From: Asanoa siamensis
GTDB lineage: Bacteria > Actinomycetota > Actinomycetes > Mycobacteriales > Micromonosporaceae
NCBI RefSeq assembly: GCF_016862555.1
Contig: NZ_BONE01000013.1
Location: 62,001-126,000 of the forward strand
Reading direction: 5' to 3'
Length of the DNA stretch: 64,000 nt
The position numbers and the translations under genes were made by a program. This document shows, one piece after another, positions 24,560-37,409 of the stretch. How positions within the stretch are numbered: the first letter of the stretch is position 1; each line of letters starts with the position of its first letter. The notes under the pieces were generated by a model, which saw nothing but the letters and a program-made list of their open reading frames with translations, did not search any database and was not told the DNA's origin.

Positions 24560-25432
24560 ATGACGACGACAGCAGCGATCTCCGGAAGCGTCCTCCACCT
24601 CGCCGACGAACTGACCATCACCAGGATGGGGTACGGGGCCATGCAGCTGGCCGGCCCCAACGCGTTCGGCCCGCCGCGCGACCACGACGCGGCGGTCGCC
24701 GTGTTGCGTGGGGCGGTCGACCGCGGCGTCACCCACATCGACACGAGCGACTACTACGGCCCCGTTTCGGTCAACCGGCTGATTCGGGAGGCGCTGCACC
24801 CGTACGCGGATGATCTGGTCATCGCGACCAAGGTCGGCTCACGTCGCATGATCGACGGCCGGTGGGTCCAGTCGCTGCATCCCGAGGACCTCAAGGCCCA
24901 GGTTCACGACAACCTGCGCAGCCTCGGCGTCGACGCGCTCGAGCTGGTGAACATGCGCACCGGTGGTGTGGAGGAGAACCGGGAGGAGTCCCTGGCCGAG
25001 TCGTTCACCGCGCTGGCCGAGCTGCGCGAGCAGGGGTTGATCAAGCATCTCGGGCTCAGCGGGGTGACGATCAACCAGGTCCGCGAGGCGCGGTCGATCG
25101 CGCCGGTGGTCGCGGTGCAGAACCTGTACAACCTCGCGAAGCGGGCCGAGGACCCGATGGTCGACTTCTGCGCGGCGCAGAACATCGCGTTCGTCGGGTA
25201 CTTCCCGCTCGGCGGCTTCTCGCCGCTGCAGTCCGACGAGCTCAGCGCGTTGGCCGACCGGCTCGGTGCGACGGAGCGGCAGGTCGCGCTGGCCTGGCTG
25301 CTGCAGCGGTCGCCGACGATGGCGGTCATCCCGGGTACGTCCTCGGTGGCGCACCTGCGCGAGAACCTGGCGGCGGCCGACCTGACGCTGCCGGCGGACG
25401 CGGTCGCGGAGCTCGACCGCATCGCCGGCTGA
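24560..25432 (+). CDS. aldo/keto reductase family oxidoreductase
   Basis: A 290-residue NADPH-dependent TIM-barrel oxidoreductase. The Asp-Tyr of the catalytic tetrad is in HIDTSDYYGP near 59-68 and the Lys in LVIATKVGS near 95. At the fourth position, where the barrel normally has His, the chain reads LVNMRTGG, as in a subgroup of atypical AKRs, so its chemistry may differ. The NADPH-binding end is VIPGTSSVAHLREN near 257. The ATG at 24560 has a GAGGG-like ribosome site. Probably controlled by the divergent MmyB-type regulator. Confidence 0.88.
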   Translation: MTTTAAISGSVLHLADELTITRMGYGAMQLAGPNAFGPPRDHDAAVAVLRGAVDRGVTHIDTSDYYGPVSVNRLIREALHPYADDLVIATKVGSRRMIDGRWVQSLHPEDLKAQVHDNLRSLGVDALELVNMRTGGVEENREESLAESFTALAELREQGLIKHLGLSGVTINQVREARSIAPVVAVQNLYNLAKRAEDPMVDFCAAQNIAFVGYFPLGGFSPLQSDELSALADRLGATERQVALAWLLQRSPTMAVIPGTSSVAHLRENLAAADLTLPADAVAELDRIAG

Positions 25433-25436
25433 GGGC

Positions 25437-26714
25437 TCAGTTCACCGAGGGTACGGCGAGGCCACCCGCGCCCGGCCAGCGCAGCGCGCGCGAGGCCGGT
25501 GCGGGGCGGCCGAGGTGGAAGCCCTGTGCGAACGGCATGCCGAGCGCCGAGAGCGCCCGTACCTCCAGCGCGCTCTCCACGCCCTCGGCGATGATGTCGG
25601 TGACGCCGGCGCCGGCCGCGAGCAGGCGGACCGCCCGGACCACCGTCGGGTCCGGCATTCCGGGCTCCTCGTCGTGCAGCAGCTCGCGGGAGATCTTGAT
25701 GCCGTCTATCGGGAGGCGCCGCACGCTGGCCAGCGAGGAGAAGCCGGTGCCGAAGTCGTCGACCAGCACCCTGATGCCGGCCTTGCGCAGCTCGATGAGC
25801 TGGGCGCGGGACCGGGCGGAGGCCAGCAGGGCCGACTCCGTGACCTCGATCCGCAGCTCGTCTGCGGGGACGCCCTCCTGGTCGAGCGCGCGCAGCACCT
25901 CGTGGGTGAAGTGCACGTCGTCGAGCTGCACGGCGCTGACGTTGACCGACATCCAGCTGTTGCGGCAGGCGCCGTAACGCCGCTTGTCGCGCAGGGCCCG
26001 GCGGAGCACCCGCAGGCCGATGTCGGCGATCAGGCCGCTGCGCTCGGCGGCGGGGATGAACGCGTCCGGCGAGACCCAGCCGCGCTGCTGGTCGGGCCAG
26101 CGGGCGAGGGCCTCGTAGCCGACGATGCGGGCGCCCGGCAGCGCCACCACCGGCTGGTAGTGCACGGTCAGCCGGTCGCCCTCGACGGCCCGGCGCAGGT
26201 CGACGTCGAGCGTGACGCGCTGTCGCGCGCTGGCGAGCATCGGCGCGGTGCAGATGGTCACGGCGCCGGGCGCGCGGCGGCCCGCCTCCTCGAGCGCGAG
26301 GCCGGCGCGGGAGACCAGGGCGTCGGCGTCGTCGTGCGCGACCGCGACGGAGGCACCGACGCTGAGCTGCCCGTACGCGGCCGCCGTCCAGCCACTGCCT
26401 TCGCGGACCAGGTCGTGCAGGCGGTCCTCGAGCCCGGCCGCGCTGTCCAGCAGGACCAGCATGTCGCCGTCGGGCTGCACGGAGAGCAGGTCGCGCGGGC
26501 CGAGCCGGCTCTGGATCCGTTCGCTGATGTGGTCGAGCAGGTCGGTGGCCGCCTCGGCGCCCAGGGAGCTGCGGATCTCGGGAAAGTCGTAGACCGCGAA
26601 ACGCGCGACGGCGAACCCCGTGCCACGGTCGCGGACGAGCGTGGCAGCATGTTCACAGAGAGTAACCGGCTCGACGGGTACCCCGGGTACGCGCGTCGTC
26701 AGGTCCGTTGTCAC
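25437..26714 (-). CDS. EAL domain protein with degenerate GGDEF-like N-terminus
   Basis: A 425-residue soluble protein. The N-terminal ~165 residues look like a decayed GGDEF domain (QPDGDMLVLL replaces GGDEF). The EAL domain follows: YEALARW, SVNVSAVQL, IEVTES, DDFGTGFSS and AEGVES keep the metal-binding residues, but the usual KID triad reads KIS (IDGIKISREL). It may therefore hydrolyse cyclic di-GMP weakly or act as a sensor. The GTG at 26714 has AGGGGGA upstream; no membrane helix is present. It is divergent from uvrA, which lies 305 bp away. Confidence 0.87.
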   Translation of the reverse strand: MTTDLTTRVPGVPVEPVTLCEHAATLVRDRGTGFAVARFAVYDFPEIRSSLGAEAATDLLDHISERIQSRLGPRDLLSVQPDGDMLVLLDSAAGLEDRLHDLVREGSGWTAAAYGQLSVGASVAVAHDDADALVSRAGLALEEAGRRAPGAVTICTAPMLASARQRVTLDVDLRRAVEGDRLTVHYQPVVALPGARIVGYEALARWPDQQRGWVSPDAFIPAAERSGLIADIGLRVLRRALRDKRRYGACRNSWMSVNVSAVQLDDVHFTHEVLRALDQEGVPADELRIEVTESALLASARSRAQLIELRKAGIRVLVDDFGTGFSSLASVRRLPIDGIKISRELLHDEEPGMPDPTVVRAVRLLAAGAGVTDIIAEGVESALEVRALSALGMPFAQGFHLGRPAPASRALRWPGAGGLAVPSVN

Positions 26715-26943
26715 ATTTCCCCCTGAGCACGAGGGGTCGCCCCGCCGGCGACCCGGCGCACTGTGATTGCCGGACGCCCTACGGTACGTGATGGCCGGGG
26801 CGGATTGCGTACCCGGAATGACCGAAATCACCGGCCTCTTAGATCTCCCCTGTTTGGGGGAATGCGGTGCATGACATTAACGCTGTCGGGGGAATGCCTC
26901 GGCTGACATTCGCGCCGTCGCGGGAATGCCGGGCCGCGGAAAG

Positions 26944-26966
26944 TTGTCGTACCCCGCGGCTAGAGT
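26944..26966 (+). promoter_or_regulatory. candidate uvrA promoter
   Basis: TTGTC at 26944-26948 and TAGAGT at 26961-26966 have the same spacing as the RecA-independent (PafBC/ClpR-type) damage promoters of actinobacteria, but the GTGGC element between them is missing. No LexA box of the GAAC-N4-GTTC type was found here. Confidence 0.4.
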
Positions 26967-27019
26967 TGCCGAGGCAGAGATTCTGCAGGTCTTCCATCAT
27001 GTCAGGAGTGGGCTGGGCT

Positions 27020-30241
<3,222 letters not shown>

Positions 30242-30591
30242 CACTGGCCGCGGCGACCGCCCGGGTCGCGGCGGCGTGGTCCGGGCTAGCCGGCCCTGCG
30301 GCTAGCCGCTCATGCAGCTAGCGGCCCTGCGGCTAGCGGCCCTGCGCGGCCGCGGAGTGCCGCGGGGCGGCTGATACCCGGACGTGTCCGCCGCGCTGGT
30401 AGCCGCGGCTGTGCTTCGCCCCTTGCGCCGAACGTCCCTGCGTGGCCGCTGGCCGCAGCGACCGCGCGGTTCTCCGCGGCTGCGGTCCGGGGTAGCCGGC
30501 GCGCGGCCGCGGGCGCCGCGTCGGATGTCCCGGTCCGGGGTGCGAAGGGGGTCAGGCGGGGCGAGGGGGACAGCTGTGGCGCCGGGAGCAG
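30242..30591. other. gene-poor region with tandem repeats
   Basis: About 350 bases of extremely GC-rich sequence between uvrA and the GGDEF-EAL gene. It contains the GCTAGC tandem repeat listed separately, and a stop codon at 30493 closes the upstream frame of the GGDEF-EAL gene. Possible remnants of its lost sensory N-terminus could not be recognised. Confidence 0.45.
30285..30346. repeat. four tandem 15-16-bp GCTAGC repeats
   Basis: GCTAGC recurs at 30285, 30301, 30317 and 30332, each followed by a similar 9-10-base GC-rich stretch ending CTGCG in three of the four units. The core is a 6-bp palindrome containing the generally rare CTAG. Confidence 0.7.
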
Positions 30592-32007
30592 GTGGGCGGC
30601 GGTCGGGCGCGGCGGTTTGGGCGAGCTTGTCCGCGTAAGGAGGGGCAAGCCGGGTACACGCATCCCGTGCTCGGCGTGCACGAAGCGCAGCAGCGGCGAT
30701 CGCAGGAGCGCGCCCTGCGCCGGGACCTGGAACGCCGCGCCAACCAGGACGCGTTGACCGCCCTGGCCAACGCCGACCGGTTCCGCGAGACGATGCGGGC
30801 CCGCGCCCGGGAGGAGCCGACCGGCGGTTGGGCCGCGCTGTTCGTGGACCTCGACGACTTCAAGGCGGTCAACGACACGTTCGGCCACCAGGTCGGCGAC
30901 GGCCTGCTGCGGGTGGCCGCCCGCCGGATCGAGTCATGCGTACGCGAGCAGGATCTCGTCGCCCGGCTCGGCGGTGACGAGTTCGGGGTGCTGCTCGACG
31001 GCGTGGACGTCGCGGACGCGCGGGCGATCACCCAGCGGATCTCCGACACCCTCGCCGAGCCGGCCACGGTGGACGGCGTCCGGGTCGACCCGCAGGCCAG
31101 CATCGGCCTCGCTTACCTCCCCGACGACCGGAACCCCGACACGCTCCTGCGCGCGGCGGACAGCGCGCTCTACCGCGCGAAGGGTGCGGGCAAGGGCCGC
31201 TGGCGCCAGTACCGGCCCGGCATGCCGGCACCGACCCGGCAGCACGCGAGCGCCCGTGAGCGGCTCGCGCGGGCGCTGGAGGCCGACACGTTCGCGGTGC
31301 ACTACCAGCCGATCGTGACGACCGCCGACGCCGAGCCGGTCGGCTTCGAAGGGCTGCTGCGCCTGCGGGACGACGGCCCGCCGATGACCGCTCCGGAGAT
31401 CGTCCAGGTCGCCGAGGCGACGGGTCTGATCGCCGACATCGGGGACTGGGTGCTCGCACGGGCGTTGCGGGACCTGCCGCGGCTCAACGCGGGTCCCACG
31501 GACGACCGCTACGTCTCGGTCAACGTCGCCCCGCGCCAACTGCGCCTGCCCGACTACGCCGACCGGGTCGCCGGTGAGCTGGCCCGCGCGGGCGCGCGGC
31601 CCGACCTGCTCGTCCTGGAGGTCACCGAGGGCGACCTCGTCCGCGAGGACGAGCGGGCGTGGGCGCAACTCGAGGACCTTCGGGCGAAGGGTGTACGCGT
31701 CGCGATCGACGACTACGGCACCGGCTTCGCGGGGCTGTCGTACCTGCGGCAGTCCGCCGTCGACATGATCAAGGTGGACGGCACGTTCCTGGCCGACCCG
31801 GGCTCGGCGCGGGCCCGCGTGCTCGTCGAGGCCGTCGCCGACCTCGCCGACCGCCTCGGGCTCGCCATGGTGGCCGAGGGCGTGCACAACCTGCCCTGCC
31901 GCCACCTGCTGGTCGACGCCGGCTGCCCGTACGCGCAGGGCCACCTGTTCGCGAAGCCGATGCCGGTCGACGCGGCCGCGGGCTGGCACTTCGACGGCAA
32001 CGGTTGA
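30592..32007 (+). CDS. diguanylate cyclase/phosphodiesterase (GGDEF-EAL), no sensor domain
   Basis: A GGDEF-EAL tandem protein of up to 471 residues. The cyclase half has [11 protein letters not shown] intact, and the inhibitory I-site REQD lies exactly five residues before GGDEF. The EAL half reads FEGLLRL, but the other catalytic positions ([39 protein letters not shown]) are kept, so both activities are possible. The start is unresolved: a GTG at 30667 fits the onset of homology better, although a good AAGGAGG at 30637 has no suitable start nearby. No membrane, PAS or GAF domain precedes GGDEF, which is unusual and suggests N-terminal loss. Confidence 0.85.
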   Translation: MGGGRARRFGRACPRKEGQAGYTHPVLGVHEAQQRRSQERALRRDLERRANQDALTALANADRFRETMRARAREEPTGGWAALFVDLDDFKAVNDTFGHQVGDGLLRVAARRIESCVREQDLVARLGGDEFGVLLDGVDVADARAITQRISDTLAEPATVDGVRVDPQASIGLAYLPDDRNPDTLLRAADSALYRAKGAGKGRWRQYRPGMPAPTRQHASARERLARALEADTFAVHYQPIVTTADAEPVGFEGLLRLRDDGPPMTAPEIVQVAEATGLIADIGDWVLARALRDLPRLNAGPTDDRYVSVNVAPRQLRLPDYADRVAGELARAGARPDLLVLEVTEGDLVREDERAWAQLEDLRAKGVRVAIDDYGTGFAGLSYLRQSAVDMIKVDGTFLADPGSARARVLVEAVADLADRLGLAMVAEGVHNLPCRHLLVDAGCPYAQGHLFAKPMPVDAAAGWHFDGNG

Positions 32008-32041
32008 CCCTCGACCTGCTCGACGGTCCATGATCACCGGT

Positions 32042-32833
32042 ATGTCGACCGTCGAGCGGCTGAGGCCGCTGTTCGAAGCCGCCTGGGGACCCGACACCTG
32101 CGACCCGCACGACCTGGCCGCCTGGCGTCCCGGCAACCCGTCCCGCGGCCAGTGCGGGCCGACCGCGCTGGTGCTGCAGGACCTGCTCGGCGGCGACCTG
32201 GTGCTCGGCCGCGGGCACGTCGACGGCCGGCAGGTCGGCCACCACTGGTGGAACCGGCTCCCGGACGGCGCGGTGGTCGACCTGACGGCCGACCAGTTCC
32301 GCCCGGAGGAGACGGTGGTCGGCGGCGAGGTGCGGCACCGGCCGCCGGGCGCGCCCGGCCGCTGCCGGGGCCAGTACGAACTGCTCGGGCACCGGGTGCG
32401 CGGCCCGGCCCGACCGCCGGTGAGCGGCGACCCGGTGCGGATCGCGGTGGTCGCGTTGACCGACTCCGCCGGCCGGCTGTTGCTGCACCTGCGCGCCGCG
32501 GACGCCGCCGCCGAGCCGGGCCAGTGGGCCCTGCCCGGCGGGCACGTCGAGCCGGGGGAGACGCCCGCCGAGGCGGCCGCCCGCGAACTGCGGGAGGAGA
32601 CCGGCCTCGTCGCGGACGGGCTCCGGCCGACCTGGACGGCCCTGCGGCCCGACCTGACCGGCGCCGCGCCTTGCGTCGAGGTGCACGCCTTCGCGGGCCG
32701 GACCATCGCCACCACGAACGGACAGGACGCCAGGTTCGTACGGGAGGCGGACCTGCCGCAGACGGACCTCAGCCCCACGGCGGCCGCGGTGCTCCACGCG
32801 ACCTGGATCTCCTTCGGGTCGGGCTCCCGGTAG
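32042..32833 (+). CDS. YunG-like domain fused to a Nudix hydrolase
   Basis: A 263-residue two-domain protein. Residues 1-120 resemble the YunG family: [17 protein letters not shown], then [20 protein letters not shown], a layout suggesting a Cys-His-Asp hydrolase-like fold. Residues 135-263 are a Nudix domain with a full box from GGHVEPGE to REETGL at about 174-192. The fusion implies one pathway step coupled to removal of a nucleoside diphosphate-linked compound, but no substrate is known. ATG codons at 32030 and 32042 are in frame; the second is preferred. It stands alone ahead of the Rieske lipoprotein gene. Confidence 0.82.
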   Translation: MSTVERLRPLFEAAWGPDTCDPHDLAAWRPGNPSRGQCGPTALVLQDLLGGDLVLGRGHVDGRQVGHHWWNRLPDGAVVDLTADQFRPEETVVGGEVRHRPPGAPGRCRGQYELLGHRVRGPARPPVSGDPVRIAVVALTDSAGRLLLHLRAADAAAEPGQWALPGGHVEPGETPAEAAARELREETGLVADGLRPTWTALRPDLTGAAPCVEVHAFAGRTIATTNGQDARFVREADLPQTDLSPTAAAVLHATWISFGSGSR

Positions 32834-32973
32834 GTCGTACGGTCCGGTCAGTATGGTGCCGGAACGAAATGTCCGGACCCGCCTGTCGTGAACCGGGGGC
32901 CACCGACGTCCGTGTGACCTGGTGGGGAATTTGAACATTCAACTGACCGTGCGGCCGAGGAGAGGCATAGCGG

Positions 32974-33444
32974 ATGAATACGGAAGAGACGGTGACGAGC
33001 CGGCGCGCGCTGCTGGCGGGTGTCGGAGCGGTGGGGGCCGTGACCGTGCTCGCGGCCTGTGGCAGTGACGACCCGGCCGGGTCCGGGACGTCGGGCCAGG
33101 GGAGCCAGGACCCGACCGAGCCGGCCGAGGAGCCGGGTGACTCCACCGGCGGCGGGGGAGAGGTCATCGGCAAGGTGGCCGACGTGCCGGTCGGCGGCGG
33201 CGCGTTGTTCCGCTCGGCCGAGATGGTGGTGACGCAGCCGACCGAGGGGCAGTTCCACGGCTTCCGCGCGGTCTGCACCCACCAGGGCTGCCCGATCGCC
33301 AGCGTGGACAGCGGCACGATCAACTGCAGCTGCCACGGCAGCAAGTTCGCGCTCGACAGCGGCGAGCCGAAGAACGGGCCGGCCACCCGGCCGCTCACGG
33401 CCCGCGAGGTCACCGTCAAGGGCGACGACATCGTCCTGGCCTGA
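32974..33444 (+). CDS. Rieske [2Fe-2S] lipoprotein, Tat-exported
   Basis: A 156-residue exported iron-sulfur protein. The N-terminus has a twin-arginine motif (TSRRALLAG) followed by a hydrophobic segment and a lipobox (VLAAC) at about residues 25-29, so it is folded before export and anchored by lipid. A Gly/Glu/Ser/Pro-rich linker of ~35 residues leads to a Rieske fold with CTHQGC and CSCHGS, both cluster-binding pairs complete. Similar genes sit between uvrA and uvrC in many actinomycetes. A role in electron transfer at the membrane surface is inferred. Confidence 0.9.
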   Translation: MNTEETVTSRRALLAGVGAVGAVTVLAACGSDDPAGSGTSGQGSQDPTEPAEEPGDSTGGGGEVIGKVADVPVGGGALFRSAEMVVTQPTEGQFHGFRAVCTHQGCPIASVDSGTINCSCHGSKFALDSGEPKNGPATRPLTAREVTVKGDDIVLA

Positions 33445-33519
33445 CGAAACGACATCCGACGGCGGGTCGGCCAGCAAGATCAACTGATTGTGTCGGAGGC
33501 GAGCGTTACGCTTGCCGCC

Positions 33520-35493
33520 GTGGCTGACCCGTCGTCGTATCGTCCCCCACCGGGTTCGATTCCGGACCTTCCGGGCGTCTACCGGTTCCGGGACGCGACC
33601 GGCCGCGTCATCTACGTCGGCAAGGCCAAGAGCCTGCGCAGCCGGCTCAACTCCTACTTCGCCGACCCGTTCGGCCTGCACCAGCGCACCCGCCAGATGG
33701 TCACGACCGCCGCGTCGGTCGACTGGATCACGGTGGGCACCGAGGTCGAGGCGCTCCAGCAGGAATACACCTGGATCAAGGAATACGACCCGCGGTTCAA
33801 CGTCCGCTACCGCGACGACAAGTCCTATCCCTACCTCGCGGTCACCCTCGACGAGGAGTTCCCGCGGCTGCAGGTGATGCGCGGCGCCAAGCGCAAGGGC
33901 GTCCGCTACTTCGGGCCCTACTCGCACGCCTGGGCCATCCGCGAGACCCTCGACCTGCTGCTCCGGGTCTTCCCGGCCCGCACCTGCTCCAAGGGCGTCT
34001 TCAAGCGCGCCGGCCAGATCGGCCGCCCGTGCCTGCTCGGCTACATCGGCAAGTGCTCGGCGCCGTGCGTCGGCTCGGTGACCGCCGCCGAGCACCGGCA
34101 GATCGTCGACGACTTCGTCGACTTCATGGCGGGCAAGACCGACACGTTGGTACGAAGGCTGGAGCGCGACATGTTCGCCGCCAGCGAGGAGCTCGAGTTC
34201 GAGCGGGCCGCCCGCCTGCGCGACGACCTGGCGGCTCTGCGCCGCGCCATGGAGAAGCAGACCGTGGTGCTCGGTGACGGCACCGACGCCGACGTGGTGG
34301 CCTTCGCCGAGGACCCGCTGGAGGCGGCCGTCCAGGTGTTCCACGTCCGCGGCGGCCGGGTCCGCGGCCAGCGCGGCTGGGTCGTCGAGAAGACGGAGGA
34401 CCTGACCACCGGCGACCTGGTGCACCACTTCTGCTCCCAGGTCTACGGCGGCGAGCAGGGCGAGTCCGACGTCCCGCGCGAGTTGCTGGTGCCCGCGGTC
34501 CCGAGCGACGTCGACGCGCTGACCGACTGGCTCGGCCAGCACCGCGGCAGCAAGGTGACGATGCGGGTGCCGCAGCGCGGCGACAAGAAGGCCCTGCTCG
34601 AGACCGTCGCCCGCAACGCGCACGAGGCGCTGACCCGGCACAAGCTCAAGCGCAGTGCCGACCTGACCACCCGCAGCCAGGCGCTCGAGGAGATCGCCGA
34701 GGCGCTCAACATGGACACCGCCCCGCTGCGCGTCGAGTGCTACGACATCTCGCAGATCCAGGGCACCGACGTGGTCGCGAGCATGGTCGTCTTCGAGGAC
34801 GGGTTAGCCCGCAAGAGTGAATATCGGCGTTTCATCATCAAGGGCGCGACCGACGACCTGTCCGCGATCTCCGAGGTGTTGCGCCGCCGGTTCGCCCGCT
34901 ACCTCGACGCCCGGGCCGAGACCGGCGAGCTCGGCGAGGAGATGGAGATCGATCCGGACCGCCCCGGCATCGACCCGACGACCGGCCGGCCGCGCCGGTT
35001 CGCGTACCCGCCGCAGCTCGTGGTGGTCGACGGCGGCGAGCCGCAGGTGCAGGCCGCGGCGGCGGTGCTGCGCGACCTCGGCATCGACGACATCGCGCTG
35101 TGCGGCCTGGCCAAGCGGCTCGAAGAGGTGTGGGTCCCCGACGATCGGTTCCCGGTCATCATGCCGCGCACGTCGGAGGGCCTCTACCTGCTGCAACGCG
35201 TCCGCGACGAGGCGCACCGGTTCGCCATCACGTTCCACCGCCAGCGCCGGTCCAAGCGGATGACGGCGTCGCAGCTCGACGGCATCCCGGGGCTCGGCGA
35301 GCTCCGGCGCAAGGCCCTGCTGCGGCACTTCGGGTCGGTCAAGCGACTGACGGCGGCCTCGGTCGACGAGATCGCGTCGGTGCAGGGCATCGGCCAACGC
35401 ACCGCCGAGGCGATCAAGGCCGCGCTCGGTGACGACAGACCAACCAACGGGACGGAAGAGGGCGATGAGTCCGATGTTTCCCGCGATGCCTAG
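33520..35493 (+). CDS. uvrC: excinuclease ABC subunit UvrC
   Basis: A 657-residue endonuclease making both incisions in nucleotide excision repair. In order: GIY-YIG nuclease ([18 protein letters not shown], residues ~17-34), a Cys-containing region ([13 protein letters not shown]), a UVR domain that binds UvrB ([19 protein letters not shown] near 220), the RNase H-like domain ([17 protein letters not shown] near 408) with the catalytic Asp, and a C-terminal helix-hairpin-helix pair ([17 protein letters not shown]). The GTG at 33520 gives the family start [12 protein letters not shown]; a GTG ten codons upstream is less likely. It leads the uvrC-rapZ-yvcK-whiA run. Confidence 0.95.
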   Translation: MADPSSYRPPPGSIPDLPGVYRFRDATGRVIYVGKAKSLRSRLNSYFADPFGLHQRTRQMVTTAASVDWITVGTEVEALQQEYTWIKEYDPRFNVRYRDDKSYPYLAVTLDEEFPRLQVMRGAKRKGVRYFGPYSHAWAIRETLDLLLRVFPARTCSKGVFKRAGQIGRPCLLGYIGKCSAPCVGSVTAAEHRQIVDDFVDFMAGKTDTLVRRLERDMFAASEELEFERAARLRDDLAALRRAMEKQTVVLGDGTDADVVAFAEDPLEAAVQVFHVRGGRVRGQRGWVVEKTEDLTTGDLVHHFCSQVYGGEQGESDVPRELLVPAVPSDVDALTDWLGQHRGSKVTMRVPQRGDKKALLETVARNAHEALTRHKLKRSADLTTRSQALEEIAEALNMDTAPLRVECYDISQIQGTDVVASMVVFEDGLARKSEYRRFIIKGATDDLSAISEVLRRRFARYLDARAETGELGEEMEIDPDRPGIDPTTGRPRRFAYPPQLVVVDGGEPQVQAAAAVLRDLGIDDIALCGLAKRLEEVWVPDDRFPVIMPRTSEGLYLLQRVRDEAHRFAITFHRQRRSKRMTASQLDGIPGLGELRRKALLRHFGSVKRLTAASVDEIASVQGIGQRTAEAIKAALGDDRPTNGTEEGDESDVSRDA

Positions 35494-35504
35494 GATTTCG
35501 CGAC

Positions 35505-36398
35505 GTGGGTGAGCGGGAGCACGACGAGCTGGACCGGTCCGACACCACGCTCGTGATCGTCACGGGCGTCTCGGGTGGTGGCCGGAGCACGGTCGCGCGC
35601 GCACTGGAGAACGTCGGCTTCTACGTGGTCGACAACCTGCCGCAGACGCTGATGCTGGAGATGGCGGAGCTGGCCTACGCGGCCGGCGGCCCGGCCCGGC
35701 TCACGGCGATGGTGCTCGACGTGCGCAGCCGGGCGTTCTCGGCCGACCTGACCGGCGCCGTGCACGCGCTGCGCGAGCGGGGCTTCAACCCGCACGTGGT
35801 GTTCCTCGACGCCGACGACGACGTGCTGATCCGGCGCTTCGAGAGCGTCCGCCGCTCGCACCCCCTGCAGGGCGACGGCCGGCTCGCCGACGGCATCGCG
35901 GCCGAGCGCAAGCTGCTCGAGGAGGCCCGCGAGCAGGCCGACGTGATCATCGACACCAGCCACCTCAACGTCAACCAGCTCCGGCGCCGCGTCGAGGAGA
36001 TGTTCGGCGGCGAGGACGCCCGCCGGCTCAAGGTGACCGTGCTCAGCTTCGGCTTCAAGTACGGCCTGCCGCCCGACGCCGACTTCGTGCTCGACGCCCG
36101 CTTCCTGCCCAACCCGTTCTGGGTGCCGGAGCTGCGCGACCTGACCGGCCGCGACGAGGCGGTCAGCGGCTACGTGCTGGGCCAGCACGGCGCGGTGCCG
36201 TTCGTCGACACCTACGCCCGGCTGGTCGTCGGCACCGCGCCCGGCTTCGAGCGCGAGGGCAAGCGCTACCTGACGGTGGCCGTGGGCTGCACCGGTGGCA
36301 AGCACCGCAGCGTCGCGATCGCCGAGGAGCTGGCCACCCGGCTGCGCGAGGCCCGGGTCTCGGCCTCCGCCCAGCACCGTGACCTGGGGCGCGAATGA
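35505..36398 (+). CDS. rapZ: RNase adapter protein RapZ
   Basis: A 297-residue P-loop protein of the YvcJ/RapZ family. The Walker A reads GVSGGGRSTVARAL near 24, followed by VVDNLPQTLM and the C-terminal signature VAVGCTGGKHRSVAIAEEL near 262. In E. coli RapZ guides RNase E to the GlmZ small RNA; in Gram-positives it is a nucleotide-binding protein linked to competence and cell-wall precursor control. It starts 11 bp after uvrC and overlaps yvcK by 4 bp, the conserved actinobacterial order. Confidence 0.94.
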   Translation: MGEREHDELDRSDTTLVIVTGVSGGGRSTVARALENVGFYVVDNLPQTLMLEMAELAYAAGGPARLTAMVLDVRSRAFSADLTGAVHALRERGFNPHVVFLDADDDVLIRRFESVRRSHPLQGDGRLADGIAAERKLLEEAREQADVIIDTSHLNVNQLRRRVEEMFGGEDARRLKVTVLSFGFKYGLPPDADFVLDARFLPNPFWVPELRDLTGRDEAVSGYVLGQHGAVPFVDTYARLVVGTAPGFEREGKRYLTVAVGCTGGKHRSVAIAEELATRLREARVSASAQHRDLGRE

Positions 36399-37351
36399 TG
36401 CGGGTCGTCGCCTTCGGTGGCGGCCACGGCCTGTCCGCCTCGCTGCGGGCCCTGCGCACCAGCGGCGTCGACCTCGACATCACCGCGGTGGTCACGGTCG
36501 CCGACGACGGCGGCTCCAGCGGCCGGCTGCGCGCCGAGCGGTCGGCGCTGCCGCCCGGTGACCTGCGCCAGGCGCTGGCCGCGCTGGCCGCCGAGCGCGA
36601 CGACACCCAGCGCACCGCCGCGCTGTTCCAGCACCGCTTCGTCCCGGACGGCCGCGACCACAGCCCGCTGGACGGCCACACTGTCGGAAATCTGGTACTC
36701 GTCGGGCTCATGGAGCAGCTCGGCGACCCGGTGTCCGCTTTGGATCACGCGGCGCGGATGGTCGACGCCGGCGGCCGGGTGCTGCCGATGGCGGTCAAGG
36801 CGGTCGGCATCGAGGCCGACGTCCGGGGCGCCGACCCGCGCCGGCCCGAGACGCTGCTCACCGTCGTGGGCCAGCACGCGGTCGCGGTCGCGCCCGGGCA
36901 CGTGGAGGCCGTCCGGCTCACGCCGGCCGACCCACCGGCCTGTCCGGAGGCGGTGGCCGCGGTCGAGGCCGCCGACTGGCTGATCTTCGGGCCGGGCAGC
37001 TGGTACACGAGCGTGATCCCGCACCTGCTGGTCCCGGAGCTGGCCCGGGCGATCGTGGCCAGCCCGGCGCGCCGGCTGGTCACCCTCAACCTGGCCGCCG
37101 AGCCCGAGACGTGGGGCCTGTCGGCTGCTGATCACCTGGCGGCCCTGCGCTGGTACCTGCCCGAACTGAAAGTTGACACGGTTCTGGCCGACGGCGCCGC
37201 CGTCGGTGACCCCGAACCCGTCCGTCGTGCGGCAGAATCGCTGGGTGCGCGGCTGGTGCTCGCCCCGGTCGCTGTGGCCGACGGCAGCCCGAAGCACGAT
37301 CCGGGAGCACTCGGGGCGGCCCTGGTGCCTGTCCTGGGCGCCAGTCGTTAA
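36395..37351 (+). CDS. yvcK: gluconeogenesis factor YvcK (CofD-like)
   Basis: A 318-residue UDP-sugar-binding protein of the YvcK/CuvA family. It opens MMRVVAFGGGHGLSASLRAL, then TAVVTVADDGGSSGRLR near 31-47 and LDGHTVGNLVLVGLM near 91, all conserved. YvcK helps regulate carbon flow to the cell wall and cell shape on gluconeogenic substrates. The two in-frame ATG codons at 36395 and 36398 both overlap or abut the rapZ stop; translation is coupled. The fused phosphotransferase activity of CofD is not expected in this family. Confidence 0.93.
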   Translation: MMRVVAFGGGHGLSASLRALRTSGVDLDITAVVTVADDGGSSGRLRAERSALPPGDLRQALAALAAERDDTQRTAALFQHRFVPDGRDHSPLDGHTVGNLVLVGLMEQLGDPVSALDHAARMVDAGGRVLPMAVKAVGIEADVRGADPRRPETLLTVVGQHAVAVAPGHVEAVRLTPADPPACPEAVAAVEAADWLIFGPGSWYTSVIPHLLVPELARAIVASPARRLVTLNLAAEPETWGLSAADHLAALRWYLPELKVDTVLADGAAVGDPEPVRRAAESLGARLVLAPVAVADGSPKHDPGALGAALVPVLGASR

Positions 37352-37409
37352 GCACGTGAGAACCCACCGGCTTCGGGCCGGATACCGGCACGCGAGGTGA
37401 CGAAGAGTT

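Noticed and set aside
32926-32955. SigR-like promoter (GGAAT) before the Rieske gene
   Set aside because: GGGAAT is present but the -10 part is GTG at 17 bases instead of GTT at 18; the nearby TTGAACATTCAA palindrome is too short to call.
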